Origin: Ahaetulla prasina
Taxonomy: Eukaryota; Chordata; Lepidosauria; Squamata; Colubridae
Assembly (NCBI RefSeq): GCF_028640845.1
Contig: NC_080540.1
Span: 214,207,800-214,271,799, forward strand
Direction of reading: 5' to 3'
Length of the DNA: 64,000 bases
A model generated the notes under the pieces. That model saw only the letters and a program-made list of their open reading frames with translations, had not been told where the DNA came from and made no database searches. Position numbers and translations under genes: made by a program. How positions within the stretch are numbered: position 1 is the first letter of the stretch; each line of letters begins with the position of its first letter. Shown piece after piece: positions 21,305 through 31,959 of the stretch.

Positions 21305-21891
21305 CAGGGGTGAAATGTAAAATTTGGTTCTGTGGGCATGACTTGGTGGGGGTGGTGGTAATGTGACTGGATGGGCGTGGTCAACTTTTTTTTTTTACTT
21401 TTAAAAGCATTTTTTCAACCACCTCTTCAGCTGAAGAGGTTGTAAAAACATGCTTTTAAAAGGCTCCTCTGAGAATCCCAGCTGAGTTGTCTGATTGTCA
21501 GAGGCTTTTCTTTTCTTTTAAAAGCATTTTTTTGCCTTTAAAAGAAAAAAAGCCTCTGAGGATCAGGCAACTCAGCTGGGATCATCAGAGGAACCTTTTA
21601 AAAGAATTTTTTCTACAACCACTTCAGCTGAAGAGGTTTGAAAAGCCTCTGACGATCCCAGCTGAGCCACACGATCATCAGAGGCTTTTTCTTTTACTTT
21701 TAAAAGCATTTTTTCAGCCGAAGAAAAAATGCTTTTAAAAGTAAAAAACAAACAAACCTCTGATGATCGCATGGCTCAGCTGGGCATGGGGTGGGGCGGC
21801 CAAGGAATTTTGCTACCGGTTCTCCGAACCACCCGCCACCATTGCTACCGGATCGAGTGATCCGGTCCGAACCGGGAGCATTTCACCCCTG
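21305..21891. mobile_element. 587-bp hAT-like element packed with palindromes
   Basis: Starts CAGGGGTGAAATGT and ends CATTTCACCCCTG. CTCTGTTG is duplicated at 21297-21304 and 21892-21899. The interior is built from repeats of ACTTTTAAAAGCATTTTTTC, TCAGCTGAAGAGGTT and CAGAGGCTTTT in both orientations. A 24-bp perfect inverted repeat (21692-21715 with 21723-21746, 7-nt loop) and a 20-bp palindrome CCTCTTCAGCTGAAGAGG are the sharpest. No transposase ORF: the ORFs on both strands are repeats of the same block. Confidence 0.88.
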
Positions 21892-21899
21892 CTCTGTTG

Positions 21900-22810
21900 A
21901 CTTTCTTGACGTTCAGTTTACTGAGGGATTCATAATACCTCATTCTTAGACTCATTCTCTCTTCTCTGCATTTTAAAGGGAGTGAAGAGTCTTCTGGCTA
22001 CATGAATTGCAGTAACTAGGGGGTGGCCAGTGGTATTTTTCTTCTGGAATAAAAGCCACTATCCCTTCCATAGCAGTCTTCACTTCGTACATATAACCTA
22101 ATTAGATTTTTAGTTCAATACTGGTGAACCTCAGTAGACAGCAAGGTCAGGTAGTGGATGTTGCTGCCTTTTTAACATTGAACACCTTTCATCCTTCCCC
22201 AGTTGCTGCCATGATATATGAAACATCCTTGTTACCAGCTAATACAGGATTTTGCAGTTCAGTTTTATGGTTCTAAGGAGAAAACTGTAGGGATGGGTGG
22301 GGGTTTGTATGATAAATCTGAGACTAGCAGTGGAATAGATTTGATGCCACTTTCTTCTCCCTTTTTCTAAGACTATCTTTTTTATTCCCTAACAAGCAGA
22401 GATAGCTGGCTTCTGTTCATCTCCTCCATAGAATTATTCAAATTAGGTCAAAGGCTGCAGGATGTCCACCATCGATCTAACAATTGGGCAACTGAGAGGT
22501 GGATTTTGCCGTCTATCTCTATCATTGCTGCATATATTAACAACTTGACATTTAAGTCTCTGTCTCCTATTATGAATCATTAGCACCAAACACAATGTTC
22601 TGTTAAATGCACGCAGATATTTAATATATTTTCCTTATATATTCCCCCATGAAGTCTTTTCTTATCTGCCCTGCTGATCAGCTTCGGGACATATAGCAGA
22701 ACTAACAAAAGATCATCCCAAACATTTCTATCCTTTTGGGAAAAAAAATGTGTTTGAGATGAGATAATGACATTAAATGAACGAGCCTTGTTTGCTTATT
22801 CATCTATAAG
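21900..22810. other. Unassigned sequence
   Basis: No gene or repeat recognised. Confidence 0.4.
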
Positions 22811-22814
22811 ATTT

Positions 22815-23135
22815 ATAGGGCCATTCATCTTAAAAACCACAACTCTGGGCAGTTCACACCAGCAATGAAAATCAAAACTCAATAAAAATTACCACCTGTC
22901 ACTTCAATCAACATACTCTGATGCATTCAACACAGCCATTTCAGCTCCCACTCATCTGTCCCAGCACTTGTGGAAAAGCCAACTCGTTGTAGCTGTCAGG
23001 AAGACTAAGAAGGTAGAAGCCTGCTGGATCATTGAGGGGAGGGCATTTCAAAGGGCAGGAGTGTTTCAGAAAAGGCCTGCTTCCTAGGTACCATTTGATG
23101 GCAATATGTAAGGGAAGACACTTGAAACCTGTTCA
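22815..23135 (-). pseudogene. Old L2-type LINE 3' fragment, minus strand
   Basis: Diverged from the 9.3-kb copy but colinear with it: CTGGGCAGTTCACACCAGCAA, an AATAAAAATT-rich UTR, GGAAAAGCCAACTC and GGCATTTCAAAGGGCAGGAG. No open frame survives. Confidence 0.5.
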
Positions 23136-23214
23136 CTCAATTTGTCAGCCCTTCATGGAAGACTAGAGTAAGAAATGAATGCTATGCAAATTAGCACTGT
23201 TTACTGCATCAGTA

Positions 23215-23794
23215 TGGGGACGTGGTGGCTCAGTGGCTAAGACACTGAGCTTGTCGATCGAAAGGTCAGCAATTCAGTGGATCGAGTGTAATGAGATGAG
23301 CTCCTGTTACTTGTCCCAGCTTCTGCCAACCTCGCAGTTCAAAAGCATGTAAAAAATGCAAATAGAAAAATAGGGACCACTTTTTTAAAAAAAAATTTAT
23401 TTATTTATTTATTATTTTGATTTATATACCGCCCTTCTCCCGAAGGACTCAGGGCGGTTTACAGCAAGGTGAAAAACAAGAATACAAAAATTAAAACATT
23501 ATTAAAAAACTGATTCAATTTGGCTGGAAATAATTAAAACTCTAATAAAACTCTAATAAAAGTCCCCATTAAAACTGTTAGGCCAGCCCTGCGCGATGGA
23601 ACAAAATGGATGGAACCTTTGGTGGGAAGGTAACAGCGTTTCGTGTGCCTTTGGCGTTTAGTCATGCCGGCCACATGACCATGGAGTCATCTTCAGACAG
23701 CTCTGGGTCTTCGGCTTTGAAACAGAGAGAGCACCGCCCTCTAGAGTCGGGAACGACTAGCACGTATGTGTGAGCAGAACCTTTACCTTTACCT
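23215..23794 (+). mobile_element. ACCTTT-tailed SINE split by a nested LINE tail
   Basis: A tRNA head (GTGGCTCAGTGGCTAAGACA, then a worn B box) leads to a body with CCCAGCTTCTGCCAACCTCG, broken at AGGGACCAC (23380). It resumes at ACCTTTGGTGGGAAGG (23615) and ends CTTTACCTTTACCT. A 13-bp duplication TACTGCATCAGTA lies at 23202-23214 and 23795-23807. The tail is the BovB-related type of squamate SINEs (Sauria-like). Confidence 0.85.
23381..23614 (-). mobile_element. L2-type LINE 3' tail nested in the SINE
   Basis: On the minus strand: a short piece around GCCAGCCCTGCGCGATGG, an AT-rich UTR, the motif complementary to GACTCAGGGCGGTTTACAGC, and a (TAAA)n tail. It matches the 3' UTR of the 9.3-kb L2 fragment. 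The SINE's ACCTTTGG restarts directly after it. Confidence 0.8.
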
Positions 23795-23807
23795 TACTGC
23801 ATCAGTA

Positions 23808-24110
23808 AATATCTCTTGTAGATCTGAATGCACTTTCCCCTTTCCTCTCTAACTTTTTGTGAACTAGGAAGGGGCTTATATTATCTGAGATATTTATTCA
23901 TATTACTTTCTTGGCCTAGGCTCAGGGTCTGTCCATCTTGCCTTGGTAGCATCTTCTGTCCCTCAAGGCTATTCCCTCTTCCTTATCTCATCTGGCCTCA
24001 TGCTAAGTGGGACTTTAATTGTGGGGCTTTCAGCACTTTGAATTGCACCTAGAAAAAGAGTGAGAACGCATATAGCTTGCACAACAGCGTGTGAAGTACA
24101 AAGAAAATGA
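23808..24110. other. Unassigned sequence
   Basis: No feature recognised. Confidence 0.4.
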
Positions 24111-24114
24111 AGAA

Positions 24115-24240
24115 CTTACCCAATACTATGCCCCCATTCTGAACCAATTGTCAATTTTCAGTATTCTTCAAGTACAGTTATGTACAGAGCACATTACAGT
24201 AGTCCAGCCAGAAAGTGACTAAGATGTGAGTAACTATGAA
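24115..24240 (-). pseudogene. L2-type LINE ORF2 scrap, minus strand
   Basis: CATTCTGAACCAATTGTCAA and GAGCACATTACAGTAGTCCA match the 9.9-kb copy (region coding [14 protein letters not shown]...LQLVQNAA). Too short and worn to be open. Confidence 0.55.
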
Positions 24241-24460
24241 CAAAATCTTGGTCCAGATAGGACATTTTTACCTTGCGAATTAATCTTTCTCAATTTTAAA
24301 CAGTTAACTTCATTATAAAAGAAAGATTTTAAAGTACTGATTGGCTTTCCACCGTGCTTTAATTTTAGTAATTTATCAAAATAGATTTTGTGTACCTTGT
24401 GCCAAGGCATTGTCATATAGGTAGTAGTATTTGTAGTAATTTAAGAAGCTTTCAGTACAT

Positions 24461-24625
24461 ATTATCTTTTCTTTTATGTACACTGAGAGCATATGCACCA
24501 AGACAAATTCCTTGTGTGTCCAATCACACTTGGCCAATAAAAATTCAATTCAATTCAATTCAATTCTATTCTATTCTATTCTATTCTATTCTATTCTATT
24601 CTATTCTATTCTATTCTATTCTATG
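24461..24625 (+). mobile_element. L3-like LINE 3' end with long pentamer tail
   Basis: Only about 80 bp of 3' UTR (from ATTATCTTTTCTTTTATGTA to CACTTGGCCAATAAAA) and then ATTCA repeated four times and ATTCT about 13 times. The switch of repeat unit within one tail is a useful clue to how the tail grows. Confidence 0.9.
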
Positions 24626-24666
24626 AGGTGCAAAGTCCATCTTTTTACATATTGGTACAGATCTGT

Positions 24667-25043
24667 TGTCAGGGGTCCAAGTAACACCCCCAACGAAAGA
24701 AGACACCGAGGCTAGAAGTTTCTCAGAGTTCCATTTTATAAGAGATACCATATCAGCACATTTGGGAAAACCTAAATCTGAAAGCTTCCAGGTTTTCCCA
24801 AAGGAAAGTCCAAGTCCTTGCCCAGCACCCACATGTCCATCACATGGCCCAATCAATGCATCATCCCAACTGGAGATGCCTCCTAGTCACACCACTCCAG
24901 GTGCAGGGCAAGTTGTCCCTGACTTTCAGAGAAAGGAATGTTATTATGACTATATATCTCCCCTACTCCATACAATCCCCCTTCCAAGATTCCCATAGCA
25001 TTAAATGTGGCATCCACTGCAGAGATGGCTTCCAGACTTGACA
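24667..25043 (-). mobile_element. Solo LTR, 377 bp, minus strand
   Basis: On the minus strand it starts TGTCAAGTCTGGAAGCC and ends GGACCCCTGACA, with TCTGT duplicated at 24662-24666 and 25044-25048. A TATA-like GGGGAGATATATAGTC (minus strand) near 24950 and a CTTATAAAATGG near 24735 fit promoter and 3' region in this orientation. There is no internal coding region next to it. It is unrelated in sequence to the 1-kb LTR. Confidence 0.78.
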
Positions 25044-25048
25044 TCTGT

Positions 25049-25340
25049 TTTGCTTGATATAAAAATGATATAAAGATAATGTGATGTAGGAATATAAAAA
25101 GTGAATTTTCGCAAAGTAGCCCATCTAAAATAGCATCCTCTCTGTCATGTGGCCCTCCTGGATCCCCAGTAGCGAAGCATGAAGGATTAGCAATCATTAA
25201 TGTGATACTGGTAGGTAACTTTGGACTGGATTTAATGGTACTGTGAAGAGTTCTCTTTAAATAGATGGCGAGGTTATTAAATGTTAACCATAATTTTGTC
25301 ATTGGAAAAAGTAAGATGTTAGCACCAAGATGAGAGCACC
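25049..25340. other. Unassigned sequence
   Basis: No feature recognised. Confidence 0.35.
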
Positions 25341-25344
25341 AAGG

Positions 25345-25582
25345 ACACCTCAGGAGCAAAAGTGGCGCAGTGGTAAGAATGCAGTATTGCAAGCTAATTC
25401 TGCTGACTGCCAGCAATTCGATTTCCACCGGCTCAAGGTTGAATCAGCCTTCCATCCTTCTGAAGTTGGTAAAAGGAGGATCCAGATTGTTGGTGGCAAC
25501 ATGCTGACTCTGTAAATTGCTTAGAGAGGGCTGTAAAGCACTGTGAAGCGGCATATAAGTCTTAAGTGCCATTGCTATTTCA
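25345..25582 (+). mobile_element. tRNA-derived SINE with TTGCTATT tail
   Basis: Head AAGTGGCGCAGTGGTAAGAA (A box) and CAATTCGATTTCC (B box). The body has GGCTCAAGGTTGAATCAGCC and GGAGGATCCAGATTGTTGG. The tail is CACTGTGAAGCGGCATATAA ... TGCCATTGCTATT. Two minus-strand copies are at 28.2 and 38.6 kb. Confidence 0.8.
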
Positions 25583-26945
25583 ATCCTGAGCTACAAATAT
25601 TCTCCTTTATTAGATATTAAGATATAAACACTGAACATTTAAAACTATGGATGCGCTATCCTTATAATTATAAAATTATTTTAAACATATAAAAAAGTGT
25701 TATTGGCTCCCTGATCTTCAACATGTTTAGATCTACGTTCACTTTCTAAAGATGGGGAATCTGGGTGATTCTAGGCTACCAAAGTTCCAATTAAGTATCA
25801 GTACTTAGACAATCTTGGCTGATTTAGAAAGCTAATAAGCAGTGATGTCCTGGTTAGAATTAGATAGGACATAGACATTCAGGTTTTTTTCTAGAACAGT
25901 TTTGGTTTCATAGATGATATCCTGACTCTGAGAGAACCTTAATCAGATCCAGGAAGACAATCTTGGTTTGTAAGCAGTTGGCAGCATAAAGAGCAGGAAG
26001 CATGAGCTCCACTATGGAAAACAACTCCAGCATTTATCATTCCTTGCATTGTATCAGCATGTGGCTACTGTAAATCCTATCTTGGACATTGCCTGTAAAT
26101 CTAATATCTGTGTTTGCAATCATAATAGTATCTATTGCTTTACAATTTTTTGGAGGGAAAGTCAAAGATGTGTTTTTTACTGTTGTTGTTTTTTTTTGCC
26201 ATTTTTTGAACCAGGTACTTTTTAAGAGGCTGGGAACAAATAAGAAATTTATGTAAGAACATCAAAGTACTGGCAATATGACTTTTTTGTGTTCTTTTTC
26301 CAACAGTCTATAGCACACAAAAATGGCTTTTTTCATAGCTATTTTTCATAATTTCCTCATGGTTTTAGTCATTATCATTCTTTACAATTGACTGCTAAGT
26401 CAAGGACTACCAGTACACATAATCAAATTGTTCTGACCAGATATATTTAGTAATCATTTGATATTTTCAAGTAGGCAAGATTTCTGTTGTATTAATACAG
26501 AATTTCAGATTAGAGTATCAATATTACAGGTTCCATTGGAGGGAGAAGGTAGCCCAGGGATTCTGGTTTCAGCAAGACAACTGATGCTATTGTCAGCCAT
26601 GAGTGATTTTAATAAGATTTGATAATATGTTATCATTTTAAAGAGAATTAAATTGACCCATATAGATATTTGGTACAAACTTGATGTGATAAGTCGTGTC
26701 AGAAATATGAAACTCATTCCATGAAATGAAATGAAAATATGATGTGGTTTAAAATGTCACTCACTGCGAATGTGTGTGAAGCATCCATTAAAAAAAATCA
26801 CTTGTCTAGATTAAAAGGAGACGTAGGAATTGAATGAGATAGGGAAAAACTGTATCTTTGTGTTCAGTGGGAAGAAAACTGATCAAGAAACCAGTACAAA
26901 TTTAAATGGAGCTGGTGTTGCACTTTTGATTTAAGAATCAGCGGA
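25583..26945. other. Unassigned 1.4 kb
   Basis: AT-rich. A scrap of repeat family P (CTGCTAAGTCAAGGACTACC) is at about 26390-26412. Nothing else recognised. Confidence 0.45.
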
Positions 26946-26949
26946 GAAA

Positions 26950-27445
26950 ATAATTTTATTTATTTATTTTTGTCAAACATGTACCAGATAACAGGTATAA
27001 GTATAAACATGGACATGAACATAGGAAATGAATACAAATAAATGGGGACGGTAGGACAGGGATGGTAGGCACGCTGGTGCGCTTATGCATGCCCCCTTTA
27101 TGAACCTCTTAGGAATGGGGTGAAGTCCACAGTAGACAGTTTAAGGTTGGAGCTGTGGGGGTTTGAGGATGTAACAACGGAGTCAGGTAGAGCATTCCAG
27201 GCATTGACCACTCTGTTGCTGAAGTTGTATTTTCTGCAATTGAGTTTGGAGCGGTTTACCTTGAGTTGTATTTATTGTTTGCCTGACAATAATTATTATT
27301 GAGGTTGAAGCTGAAGTAGTCATTGACTATTGGGCAGATAGGACATTGTAGCAGACAATTTTTGTACTATGCTTAGGTCAGACTGCAGGTGGCGTAGTTC
27401 CAGATTGTCCAGGCCCAAGTAATGGCTGAGAGTCATGAGTGAAGA
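26950..27445 (-). pseudogene. CR1-type LINE 3' end, minus strand
   Basis: The minus strand reads, in pieces, a C-terminal LINE motif FSNRVVNAWNALPDSVVT (about 27190-27245) followed by LKLSTVDFTP. V-V-x-x-W-N-x-L-P-x-x-V-V is the classical end of CR1/jockey-type ORF2. It then passes a stop, a GCATAAGCGCACCAGCGTGC UTR and a (TTTA)n-like tail at 26955. Interrupted upstream by TAATTATTATTG-type changes. Confidence 0.7.
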
Positions 27446-27970
27446 AGCTCTTGATTCAAATTTTGCTTTGACCATTAAATCAATATAAAACTTTCTTTGT
27501 GGTTAAAATTCCTTCTGTTGTCAAAGCCAGTCCCAGTGATCTAAACCATCCACAGGCCTAAGTTAATAGATAAGCATAACTTTTCTGAACATATTTGTTA
27601 GAATGGTCTTAATATGATTTTTCCTAGGCGACTATTTACTGAAACTATTTAAAAAGTTTGCATTCATATTTGTTCATTTTACTAACACATTTGTTCGTGT
27701 TAACTAAATGTAATTGCCTTTAATAGGCCTGGAAATATGACTCCATCCAAGATTGTTCAGGTATGACTTCATTTACTGCAAAAGTGAATGTTTATATGTC
27801 CACCTAGTGACTCTTCCAAAATAGATGACCTACTTTAGCCTGGAGTAACAAAGTTACTATGTGATTAAGTTGCTCAAAAAAAAATTAAAAAAAATATTTA
27901 TAGCATGTTGTAATATCCTGGGTATTATCCTTATTCCCATTTGCAAGGATTCATAATGGAAACAAGCTAG
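27446..27970. other. Unassigned sequence
   Basis: No feature recognised. Confidence 0.35.
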
Positions 27971-27971
27971 G

Positions 27972-28041
27972 TACTGTTACACCAAGACAAATTCCTTGTG
28001 TGTCCAATCACACTTGGCCAATAAAAATTCTATTCTATTCT
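27972..28041 (+). mobile_element. L3-like LINE minimal 3' end
   Basis: ACCAAGACAAATTCCTTGTG to CACTTGGCCAATAAAAATTC with only two to three ATTCT units: about 50 bp of LINE, a very short insertion. Confidence 0.85.
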
Positions 28042-28154
28042 AGAGTAGAAAATCACTGTGATGAAGCTTGAAACAAGCAGTAAACACTATGAATTGGGCT
28101 ATAAAGAATAAGGCTGGTTCATTTCCCCCCTCCCTCTTCCAAAATGAAAAGAAC

Positions 28155-28380
28155 CAGCCATCTTTAGAGAGTTTTATAGCAATAGCCCTTAGACTTATAT
28201 ACCGCTTCATAGTGCTTTACATTACACAGTTTACAGAGTCACCATATTGCCCCCAACCATCTGGGTCCTCATTTTACCAACCTTGAAAGATTAGAAGGCT
28301 GAGTCAACCTTGAGCTCCTGGCAGTCGGCAGAATTAGTCTGCAATACTGCGTTCTAACCCCTGTGCCACCACGGCTCAAA
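28155..28380 (-). mobile_element. TTGCTATT-tailed SINE, minus strand
   Basis: Complement of the 25.3-kb family: TATAGCAATAGCCCTTAGAC at the tail side and GTGCCACCACGGCTC at the head side. Confidence 0.8.
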
Positions 28381-30890
28381 GATTTGTGCTTTTCTTTTCC
28401 CCTTTTTTCCTCAAAAGAGAAAAAAAGGCAAAAGTGGAGAATGTATTTCTTCCTATTATCTACATAGGTGGCCTGTGAAATCTGTAAGATTGAGTGGTGT
28501 TTATTGCGCTATTGTCATACAGTACATCTTACGCATGAGTGATGTGTACTTAGCCCAGTATTTCAGAAACTGGTTGCTTAAAGAACTGTGCAGAGAATAA
28601 TAGCATTTTGAGACAATTGGGCAAAACATGGAAAGCAGAACCTTACCTATATCTCTTATAGGGAGCAAACAGTACTAGATCACTCAACCTTGGTATTTCA
28701 TCACTCTTGTATGATTACATATTATCATACTCCATAAAACTCCGTATTGCAGACTCAGTATAATAAGCATTGGGGTAATCAAGATATCAGATCGAATCCT
28801 GATGACATGTGGATGCTAATTGTCATAATCATCATACCTCCCTTTAACATCCTGAAATGTTTCCACTAATTAATGTTGATTGCAAGTTTGGACTCTTAAA
28901 CGCCATCAGGCTCTTGATCATTGGATGGAAAAATTGTGGCTTTCATGGGCATTTTACTAGGAAGGCTTAATTAGGCTCAAAGAACGGGATAGCAAATCTT
29001 TAAATGCTTCAGTTAACTAGAAAATGGGACCCTCATCTACACCCAGCATTGCCTTATAATTATTCCCCTTTGAATTAAAACTATTGGTCATAATTAATTT
29101 TCTCCCTCTCCCTTTTTTTGAACAAAAGGTGGCATTGCAGGAAACAAAAAGAAGAATGCATAATTACTATACATTAAATTGATTCAAGTGATAATTAATT
29201 TTCAGAAGGTATAATATGAATTAATTTAATGCAGAATATAGTACTTATTATTGACCTAATTTAACCCCAGAGGAAGTGGAAGCCTTTGCTCTTCTAAAGA
29301 TTTCTTTCAAAGATAATTACATTAAAAACTAAAATCTCTTCTCTTTTGCAGTTGATGAACTGGAGTAAGTAATAGCATGCATTGTGAAGCTACTGAGTTT
29401 GCCTTTTGTGTAATGTTAAAATGAATTACCGATTATAGCTCATTTCACAGACCTTAGTTATAAACCAAAATATTAATGACATCTAGGTGCCATGTATAAT
29501 GGTCACTGATAGTGGACATTATACATAAAAACTGGTGGAGGTAATCTAGTTAGAAATGAATTTGAACTATTCAAAGCAACTCTACAAGGCTTAGGGATTG
29601 GAAAGAAATCTATCCCCAGTTTCTATTACACTGAAATGCTTATTCTGTAAAAATCGACTGCTGTGACATAACAATGAGTTTACTCCACTGTGAATTATCA
29701 ATCTTACCTAGAAAAATTCTCTTAACATTAGTATGTATTTGTGAAACTTGCATAAAATAGAATTGCTTTTGAAAAATGCAAGAAAAATGGTGCAGACATA
29801 TATATAAGGAATATTTTCATACAGGAAAAAAGTATGTATTACAAAAATGTGACCTGATTGTAGAATTACAACCTATTATAGATTTTGATTAAAAAACTCC
29901 ACATTTTCCAAGGAATTGTTGAGACATTTTATTTGTCTCAGAGTCATAAAATAGGATTCTTGGTTGGAGATGGACATAAACTTGTTTTTCTCCAAATAAC
30001 ATATAGTATCTCTCAATTACATTCCTCACCACACTGGGCTAAGTAAATAATAGGTGAGCTTCTGTTTATTGACGTAGATCAGACCAACAAAGAATGGTCT
30101 CCAACACATGTATGAATGAATATTTCCTAAGATTCTTTGCTGAGGTATTTTGGCTGTTGGTAAATCCTGTTGAATCCATAAATGGTAAAGGACTTTCTCC
30201 TGCCTTGGTCAACTTCATTGTCCTTCCTCTGTGGATTGATTGAGTTTAAGATCACTGCACTTCTGTTCTGATTAGACATTAACCCTCAGCATATGCTGAG
30301 GGCAATTTATTACCGTTGCCTTGGTGTCATTTGGGTTTGTTGAGATTTCAGTTCCCAGAATCCATAGGGAAGTCTAAACTAGCAAACAGAAGACTACAGT
30401 TAAAGGTCTTTCTATGGCATCATCATATGATAAGAGGAAAGGGAGACTTCCTAATGCATCCTATTGCAACAATTTACTTCAGGTCCAGGGCTTTCTCTTT
30501 TGTTAAGCCCGAATACCCACTGATGTGATGCAAAAGTTAGAATAGCTTTGTGCAAGTTTGCCTGCAACTGAGTCAAACTGACATTGTGACACCTTGGCAT
30601 TTTGGTGGTTGACAAGGATGAGGAAAACAGCACACACTAATCAAAAGAGAAAAAAAAATGTAGTAACTTCAGGCTCACAGATGTAGATGTATATTACTGG
30701 ATTTTATTATATTTCATTTTGGTAAGAATGGATTACATCAAATCCATATGAAAATACATCAAAATCTTCCAAGCGTAGCCCACTACAATTGCACTTCTTT
30801 CATGGTCACAAGCGTAACTGATGTGTAACTCATGAAAGTTGCACTTGCACAAAGAACAAAACTGACACTAAAGACCGAAAGTTTGCTTCA
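28381..30890. other. Repeat-poor 2.5 kb, AT-rich
   Basis: Apart from the splice-site-like block at 29331-29370 I recognise no gene and no mobile element. TAATTA-type cores are frequent between 28860 and 29340 (for example ATAATTAATTTT at 29090 and 29192). That density, with the absence of repeats, is what a conserved non-coding block often looks like; conservation cannot be tested here. Confidence 0.4.
29331..29370 (+). other. Candidate 13-nt micro-exon with splice sites
   Basis: A pyrimidine tract TCTCTTCTCTTTTGCAG is followed by 13 bases (29352-29364, TTGATGAACTGGA) and then a consensus donor GTAAGT. Sense-strand reading could add Val-Asp-Glu-Leu-Glu across the junctions. I do not recognise the gene. 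Strong sites this close together occur by chance in 64 kb, so confidence is low. Confidence 0.25.
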
Positions 30891-30892
30891 TT

Positions 30893-31958
30893 GTTCTGTC
30901 AAGTTGTGGCTGACTCCTAGTGACTCTGGATAAAAGCTCTTGCTTCATTACCCTATTCAGGTAGCTGCATTCTGGTGGCTAACAATAGTTAATCTATCAA
31001 CATCCTATGTTATCTGTTCTTCTCCTTACATTCAACTTGCTGAATATATTATCTTTTTCATAGATAACATAGATGTGTCCAAAGTGTGATCACTTTTGAT
31101 CATTTTTAAAAAATCCTTCTTTCCAATGAGCACTCTAGCTTGAGTTCCTATATTATTGAATGGTTGGGTTCTCTTTGCTGTCAGAGGAATGCAAATGAGC
31201 TTTCTCCAGCATCATAGTTCAAAGGAGTCAATATTTTTCCACCTGCTTTTGTACAGAATCTAGCCTTCTTATCTGTACATCGTAGGAGGGAATAACACTG
31301 AGTTAACTTTCATGAGTTTATCTAAGCCCCAGTGGGTTTTCCTCCCATTTTTCTGTGAAATTCTTCAGCATACCAATCGACTTTGTTAATTCAGGGGCCC
31401 AGAATGTTATATCTGCCAACTGACTCTACTGTTTCATTATTTACCTTAAATTCCTTCAGTTTTCCAATTGACATAATCTTTCTTTGCTTTTCTAACTTTT
31501 TAAAAATAATCATTCTTCAGCTTTTGCAACCAAAGTAGTGTCACCTGCTTATCAGATAACAATATCCCTTCTACTGCTTTTGACAGCAGCTTTATGTACT
31601 TCCAGATTTGTGGCCATTATGATGTGCTCACTATACAGACTGAACAGGTATGGCCAATCTTTATGGGATTGGGATATAAACAGACCTTTTCCAGTACTTG
31701 GCCCATTCTGTTCTCTCTTCCCCCCTCCCCCATATTTGTTGTCACAAGGCTCTCATAATATTTATTATTTCCACACTGATCTCCTGCAAGAGCTCTATGG
31801 GGATTTCATCCATCCCTGGGTCTTTCCTATTTGCCAGCTAATTTAGAGCCCATCTGACTTCCTGTTCACTGTTGGTCCTCCACATAATCTCTCTCGGTCT
31901 ATTTTGGCTGTCTTCTTTTTTTAATGTACGTAAGTATTGAATACATGAACAGTGTGGC
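30893..31958 (-). pseudogene. Ancient BovB/RTE copy, minus strand
   Basis: Heavily diverged but colinear with BovB read antisense. In plus-strand order: AAGTTGTGGCTGACTCCTAG (3' UTR), CTTTCTCCAGCATCATAGTT and AGAATCTAGCCTTC (ORF2 C-terminus), ACCAAAGTAGTGTCACCTGC (complement of the motif C FADD region), ATGGGATTGGGATATAAACA and CCTTTTCCAGTACTTGGCCC (palm and fingers). No frame is intact. It is far older than the BovB ends at 15, 17.6 and 37.5 kb. The L3-like element at 31.96 kb cuts it; I cannot follow it with confidence beyond. Confidence 0.6.
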
Positions 31959-31959
31959 A

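Noticed and set aside
24390..24715. ORFs ending in repeated SILFY peptides (also 31838-32077 on the minus strand)
   Set aside because: They translate the (ATTCT)n tail of an L3-like LINE.
31538..31846. 102-codon ORF with a hydrophobic start resembling a signal peptide
   Set aside because: It is antisense to the old BovB RT; the match to BovB explains the sequence.
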